NCBI GenBank assembly: GCA_021464415.1
Contig: CM038470.1
Coordinates: 37,814,099-37,878,098 of the forward strand
Direction: 5' to 3'
DNA: 64,000 nucleotides
Source of the DNA: Lonicera japonica
Taxonomy: Eukaryota; Streptophyta; Magnoliopsida; Dipsacales; Caprifoliaceae
Both the position numbers and the translations under genes were made by a program. Below the pieces are notes generated by a model. The model did not search any database. It was not told where the DNA came from and saw only the letters and a program-made list of their open reading frames with translations. Each line of letters opens with the position of its first letter. The first letter of the stretch is position 1. Shown here piece by piece: positions 59,264 through 64,000 of the stretch.

Positions 59264-60275
59264 TAAGTGTATATAGGGTGAATTTTGGTTATATTTTGGT
59301 TGGTTGAGTATAATTGACATCTCTTAACTTTAAGAAAAATAGTTAAGAGTTGGGTCAAATTATAAAAAATAATTTAAAATTAAGTAGCACAATCATATTT
59401 TACGTAAAAATCACAAAACATGTCCAAAGAATTTTCAAAAATTACGTCCTAAATATATTTTGAGTGCTAGAGATGAATTTAGACTTGGTATTGGATATGG
59501 TTGTACTTTTTTTTAACTGATTAGCATTGCTCATCTTTTTCTTCCATTTATAATTTAATCCTTATAATTAATGTTAGATTGGTGATACATTATTAAATGA
59601 CTCCACTCAACAAAATTTTCTTACAACGCCAGCTAAGCTATTTCCAGATCTCCGTTATCCTAAATTAAAAGTAATATTACTTTGAGGCATGACACTTAAA
59701 AGAGCCATTTTAAATTAAAAGGTCTAAAGTTACTGTAGGAAGAATTAATAAAAGGTCAAAAGGAAATTTCATCATGTGTAAAGACACATATGGCAATTTG
59801 CAGTCATTGTTTTGTATACTTTTCCAAAGAGCAAGACAAACTCTACTGAAAAGGAAATTCCACGGACGAGGAAGATGAGAACCACTTGGTAATTTTTTTT
59901 GATTAATTATTTTAGTTAATATTTTTTAAACCACAAACATTTACATCCAAAACAGTTAAACATACTTAATTTAACAGAACACACAGAACAATACTAAAAA
60001 GATCCAACCTTTAGTGATGTCGAGTGAGAACCACTAGGTATTTAGATTTAGATGTTTTGTTAAGTAAGACAAATTAGAAATTTAGCAAAGAGAGCGATAT
60101 CCCATTGATGAGAAACACCACAACCACTTATTATTTAGATTTAGTTATATTCTTACTACATCAAAATGCCCTAACTGACACGTCGATGTGGCAGTATCTT
60201 AAACCCTGCCAAATTTTAGACTTCTTTGAGACAGTGGTCAATAATAAAAAATATAGCAAGCAACTATAACACTTC
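59264..60275 (+). repeat. Dispersed repeat R1, copy 6
   Basis: Full R1 unit: 'tgtatatagggtgaattttg' through 'caaatgg'-type motifs to 'tagcaagcaactataacact'. It is interrupted by a 133-bp insertion at 59892-60024. Confidence 0.75.
59892..60024 (-). mobile_element. 133-bp poly(A) retroposon-like insertion
   Basis: Flanked by a 16-bp direct repeat (TGAGAACCACTTGGTA at 59876-59891; TGAGAACCACTAGGTA at 60025-60040) absent as a duplication from other R1 copies. On the minus strand the insert ends in AATCAAAAAAAATT. A long target duplication and terminal poly(A) are hallmarks of target-primed reverse transcription. A GGTTGGATC near its 5' end faintly resembles a B box. It could be a SINE or a retrocopied RNA fragment. 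Confidence 0.6.
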
Positions 60276-60308
60276 AAAAATGTTCCACAAAAAAAATAAA
60301 AAAAATCC

Positions 60309-62066
60309 CAATTCAATTATGTGTTCCTAATTTTCCAAATAAATATTTTAGCTATAGTATATTCCGAAAAAATCCCTTTTTAAATGGATTTACACAATTT
60401 AATTCAAAATCCTAAAATCAAGCAGCAATTTGGAATAACATATTCACCATATATACATCCAAATTCAAATCTAAACTAATCATCCAATACGAATTCAAAA
60501 ACTTTTTCAAAAAAAGTCAGCTAGTAAATATAGCAATTATAACTTACCAGCTAATTTGTTGGGTAAATAAGCATTAGAACCATAAAAAAATTTATAAAAC
60601 TGGGATAAAGGACCATATATCTAGCTTGGTTCGTGTAAAGGGCAACTGTTTTTACCCATTAGTTTTAACTTTAAACTTTATAATGCAGGACTATATTTTG
60701 AATAAAGGACTAAGCTATTTCGGGTATTATTTATTTAATTAATTGTCTTTAGTCAATTATATATATATCCGAACGAAATTTTCATTAGGCCAAAACCTTA
60801 TTGTAGGATGTTTTTCACGTGATCATTAATGTGTTCTCTGTATCTTTAAATATTTTAGGTATACATTTATTTTTTATTTCTACCTATGGATTTACTTGAT
60901 AGTTATTAGGTATATTAAAAATTTTCATTAAAATGTTACACCTTTTCAAATATAATTATTTCGTAGGCATATTATATTTGTTTCTCTCAGACGTGTTATA
61001 CTTGATTCATTATACACGTTTCATATTAGACATATTACACTTGATTGATTATACTTGTTCTATTCCAAACATATTAAACTCGCTACCGTACACATTATTC
61101 CTCCTAGACATGGTTAAATTTGTAAAGGAGGGTTGTGTAAATAAGTATATATACTGGAACTCTTGTTGAGCTGTGACAATTCAATTATGTGTTCCTAATT
61201 TTCCAAATAAATATTTTAGCAATAGTATATTCCCAAAAAATCCCTTTTTAAATGGATTTACACAATTTAATTCAAAATCCTAAAATCAAGCAGCAATTTT
61301 GAAAAACATTATTCACTAAACATCCAAATTCAAATCTAAACGAATCAATCGATACGAATTCAAAAACTTTTTCAAAAAAGTCAGCTAGTAAATATAGCAA
61401 TTATAACTTATCAGCTAATTTGTTGGGTAAATAAGCATTAGAACCATAAAAATATTTATAAAATTGGGATAAAGGACCATATATCTAGCTTGTTTCTTGT
61501 AAAGGGCAATTGTTTTTACCCATTAGTTTTAACTTTAAACTTTATAATGCAGGACTATATTTTGAATAAAGGACTAAGCTATTTTGGGTATTATTTATTT
61601 AATTAATTGACTTTAGTCAATTATATATCCGAACGAAATTTTCATTAGGCCGGCCTAATGAAAATTTGCTCATTTTGGTGTAGTGGCCAAAACCTTATTG
61701 TAGGATGTTTTTCACGTGATCATTAATGTGTTCTCTGGATTTTTAAATATTTTAGGTATGCATTTATTTTTATTTCTACATATGAATTTACTTGATAGTT
61801 GTTAGGTATATTAAACATTTTCATTAACATGTTAAACCTTTTCAAATATAATTATTTCGTAGGCATATTATACTTGTATCTCTCAGATGTGTTATGCTTG
61901 ATTCATTATACACATTACATATTAGACATATTACACTTGATTGATTATACTTGTTCCATTCCAAACATATTAAACTTGCTACCGTACACATTATTCCTCC
62001 TAGACATGGTTAAATTTGTAAAGGAGACTTGTGTAAATAAGTATATATACCAGAACTCTTGTTGAG
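60309..62066 (+). repeat. Tandem duplication, 868-bp period
   Basis: Copy 1 at 60309-61176 and copy 2 at 61177-62066, both starting 'caattcaattatgtgttcct' and ending 'actcttgttgag'. Similarity is high with scattered changes; copy 2 holds an extra 37 bp at about 61652-61688. Each copy has an AT-rich open frame near its end (60933-61169; 61799-62065) with the same C-terminal sequence and no recognisable domain. Confidence 0.85.
61636..61667. repeat. Perfect 32-bp palindrome
   Basis: Arms AAATTTTCATTAGGCC (61636-61651) and its exact reverse complement (61652-61667) with no loop. Only the left arm exists in copy 1 of the tandem duplication, so the right arm was added by an inverted copying event. 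Confidence 0.9.
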
Positions 62067-63681
62067 GTTGCTCCGAGAGTGCTTAGTAAAGGAGAGTGTC
62101 TTGTTAAGATGATAAATTTATACATTTTTAAAATATGTGTATTCAACAATCAGGGAGGAAATCTGACAAAAACTTTTTTTATCTGGCACATTCCAAACAC
62201 ATGGTTGGAATATTATATCTCATCCATGCACTTAATTCGAGACATCTCCAAATGCATGATGGTATATAATTTGTCCGGCACACCGTTATTATATTATGTC
62301 ATATCTCTATATATCCTAACTCTGTCCGATCTTTTTATTAGGCATACTAAACAGACCCTTAGATTCCTTTGGATGGTAGTTAATTTCAACACTCAGTAGG
62401 ATATTTGTTGTTTATGGGTTGGGTACTTGGGTCGGGTCTCCTTAGTGGACTCAATTATTTTTAGAATTGTCCGGAACTTTTTATGTGGGCTTTTTTGTCC
62501 TTGCCCAGGTCAGGTTAGTTTACTACACCCTTAGAATGCTACGTGGTGTTTGTTTTTTTCAAATATTTGCTAATGAACATTTCTACGCCTAATATATTAT
62601 TATTGTCCAATAAACTATGTTGCCTAATTACCATTCCATCTTTGTGAAGATTGCATCATTTTCATTAATTCATTTCTACAATAATATTTCATCTTCTCCA
62701 TTTTGGCGTGAGGTTGCACTTTGTTGTTTAGTGCCCGTTAAAGGCGTGGTTGTATTGACCCTCTTATAAAATCTATTTGAGTGATTTTGTTTCTATTCAC
62801 AAGATTTGTAACCTCATCCACCTTAAAAATAATGACATAACGTTTATATTTTTACTAATGTACCACTAGAAATTTATCAACCAAAACAAAATTGATATCA
62901 AAATTAGAAAAAAGGCATATTTCTCTCAAAATGGCCTCATTGATCTTTCCTGCTGCAACAAAATTTGGCCCTTGCATTTACGTATATCTATAAATTGGCA
63001 TATTATACATATATACGCACATAATATATCTACATACCGTCAATTTCGAATTTTTTTCATTAAAAAAAAGTATTGAATTTTTTTATAACTAAGCTTTGTT
63101 GCAAAATGCATTGATAATTGGAATCAAATCCAACAGAGAATGATAACTACCTATTGCCTTGTGCAAGTAAAAAGAAACAAGCAAAAATTACAAACCATGA
63201 TTTATGATGTAAATTATCTATAGAAGAAACAGGAAAGGAATTAATCGTTTGGAGATGCACTGTTTGGTTTATTATTCCTATTTCCTCACGTTTGAATGCC
63301 AGTTTTTAATCAGTTAAAATACACCATTTATTTTGTAAATTTCTCTTAATCAGAACAATGTAGTTTATTCTTTGCCTTGTTAATAATAGAATTTAGCAAG
63401 GGACCTCGATCATACACAATAAAGATGGTACATCACACTTTTAGAAATTAAAATTAGGGTTTTGAAACGAAGAAGATAGGGTCATTTTTGGAAAATCACA
63501 TTCTTTAAATTTAAGATAAAATATATTTTAAAATATTGAATATTATTAATTTTTGTAAATTAATCTGATCAAATAGGTAAACTAAAATAAAAAAGTGGAT
63601 TAACTTACAAAGGGGATGAACTTACATATTTAGTGGATGGATTCAAAATTACCCAATCTATAACTCAATGTGTGATTCGAA
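62067..63681. other. Intergenic DNA, no gene recognised
   Basis: An open frame of 106 codons at 62079-62399 has no recognisable domain or homologue that I can name. The rest is AT-rich with short ORFs only. Confidence 0.5.
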
Positions 63682-63999
63682 TCAAGGTAACAAAAAACCT
63701 TCTTTGCCCAAAATACGCTTCTTGTGCATTTTGTGGTGTTTGTTCATCCCAACAAACACCGCAAAAGGCCTATAATTTTTATTTGTTCTAAAGGTTGTAT
63801 CAAGTGATGCTACAACCCCATAAACATTATTAACTACTATCATCTTTGTATCAGCCCAAAATACATTAGGTATTAAGCCATCAGCATCCAAATGAAGTGA
63901 AAAGTGTGAAGCATGATCTTCTAATCTCCGTTTCTCAAAATAATTTAATGTACTACCTGCTTCCCTGTGCTTTAGGTCCTTTTTCCTCTTATCACGTAG
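63682..63999 (-). pseudogene. FAR1/FHY3-like (MULE transposase-derived) fragment
   Basis: The minus-strand frame is open from the right window edge: STLNYFEKRRLEDHASHFSL, LDADGLIPNVFWAD, YGVVASLDTTFRTN and PFAVFVGMNKHH. This is the start of the MULE transposase core shared by FAR1-related transcription factors, where FWAD and the D-T-T-Y/F-R-T-N block are diagnostic. After NKHH the usual continuation (G-Q-S/T-hydrophobic, then D/E-E-T) is absent; the frame runs on briefly and stops at 63682. So the domain is broken there, or an exon ends. The N-terminal DNA-binding domain would lie beyond position 64000. It may be part of a Mutator-like element or a dead FAR1-related gene. Confidence 0.72.
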
Positions 64000-64000
64000 A

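Noticed and set aside
62079..62399. 106-codon ORF as a gene
   Set aside because: No recognisable domain, AT-driven composition and no promoter context; left as unrecognised intergenic sequence.
1..64000. tRNA, rRNA, or organelle-derived insertions
   Set aside because: No sequence resembling tRNA cloverleaf genes, rRNA or plastid/mitochondrial genes was recognised on either strand.
1..64000. Endogenous pararetrovirus or other integrated plant virus
   Set aside because: All reverse-transcriptase sequences sit in LTR elements with Copia or Gypsy domain order, or in a LINE; no movement-protein or coat-protein signature was seen.

Overview
This window is repeat-dense nuclear DNA from a flowering plant, most likely a eudicot. 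The evidence is a wall-associated-kinase-type exon, a FAR1-type transposase-derived fragment, plant Copia, Gypsy, LINE and Helitron sequences, and AT-rich intergenic DNA. I cannot name the species. There are no rRNA or tRNA genes, CRISPR arrays or bacterial signals. Only two fragments look like host genes: a WAK-like first exon at the left edge (minus strand, 872-1832) and a FAR1/MULE-like fragment running off the right edge (minus strand, 63682-63999). By eye, about two thirds of the rest is recognisable transposable-element DNA.

Layout. 1-7.6 kb: the WAK exon with its TATA box, a CACTA-transposon end just upstream, copies of a dispersed repeat (called R1 here), a short LTR and a Ty3/gypsy integrase fragment. 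7.6-10.3 kb: AT-rich DNA with a G-quadruplex motif. 10.3-15.65 kb: copy A of a segmental duplication with a Helitron, followed by a candidate TIR transposon. 15.65-24.6 kb: a complete SIRE-like Copia element (16447-24081, 1513-bp LTRs, GTTTT target duplication, two in-frame TGA stops) nested inside an older LTR. 24.6-30.4 kb: more R1, a small insertion, a dead LINE and an Athila-type LTR relic. 30.4-37.2 kb: an old minus-strand Copia element inserted into copy B of the segmental duplication; copy A preserves the empty site. 37.2-60.3 kb: Helitron copies, the last split by a decayed Copia element (39578-59231), which is itself split by a very young, intact Athila-type Gypsy element (41517-53607, two 1654-bp LTRs with no difference seen, TAACA target duplication). 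60.3-62.1 kb: an 868-bp tandem duplication.

How the parts work together. The Athila element has everything expected of an autonomous or recently autonomous retrotransposon: identical LTRs, a tRNA-Asp primer site, one uninterrupted gag-pol frame, an intact 399-aa third gene in the env-like position, and a polypurine tract. Its most unusual feature is a set of sixteen copies of the 14-bp palindrome CATGATCGATCATG. Four lie in each LTR, upstream of a TATA-like sequence, and eight lie between pol and the third gene. They are spaced at about 21 and 42 bp, i.e. integral numbers of DNA helical turns, while the spacers differ. I read this as a candidate phased protein-binding array or shared enhancer; it is the main discovery candidate here.

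Relative order of insertion, from LTR divergence counted by eye: minus-strand Copia (about 14%), decayed Copia at 39.6-59.2 kb (about 5%), SIRE-like Copia (about 1.3%), Athila (none seen).
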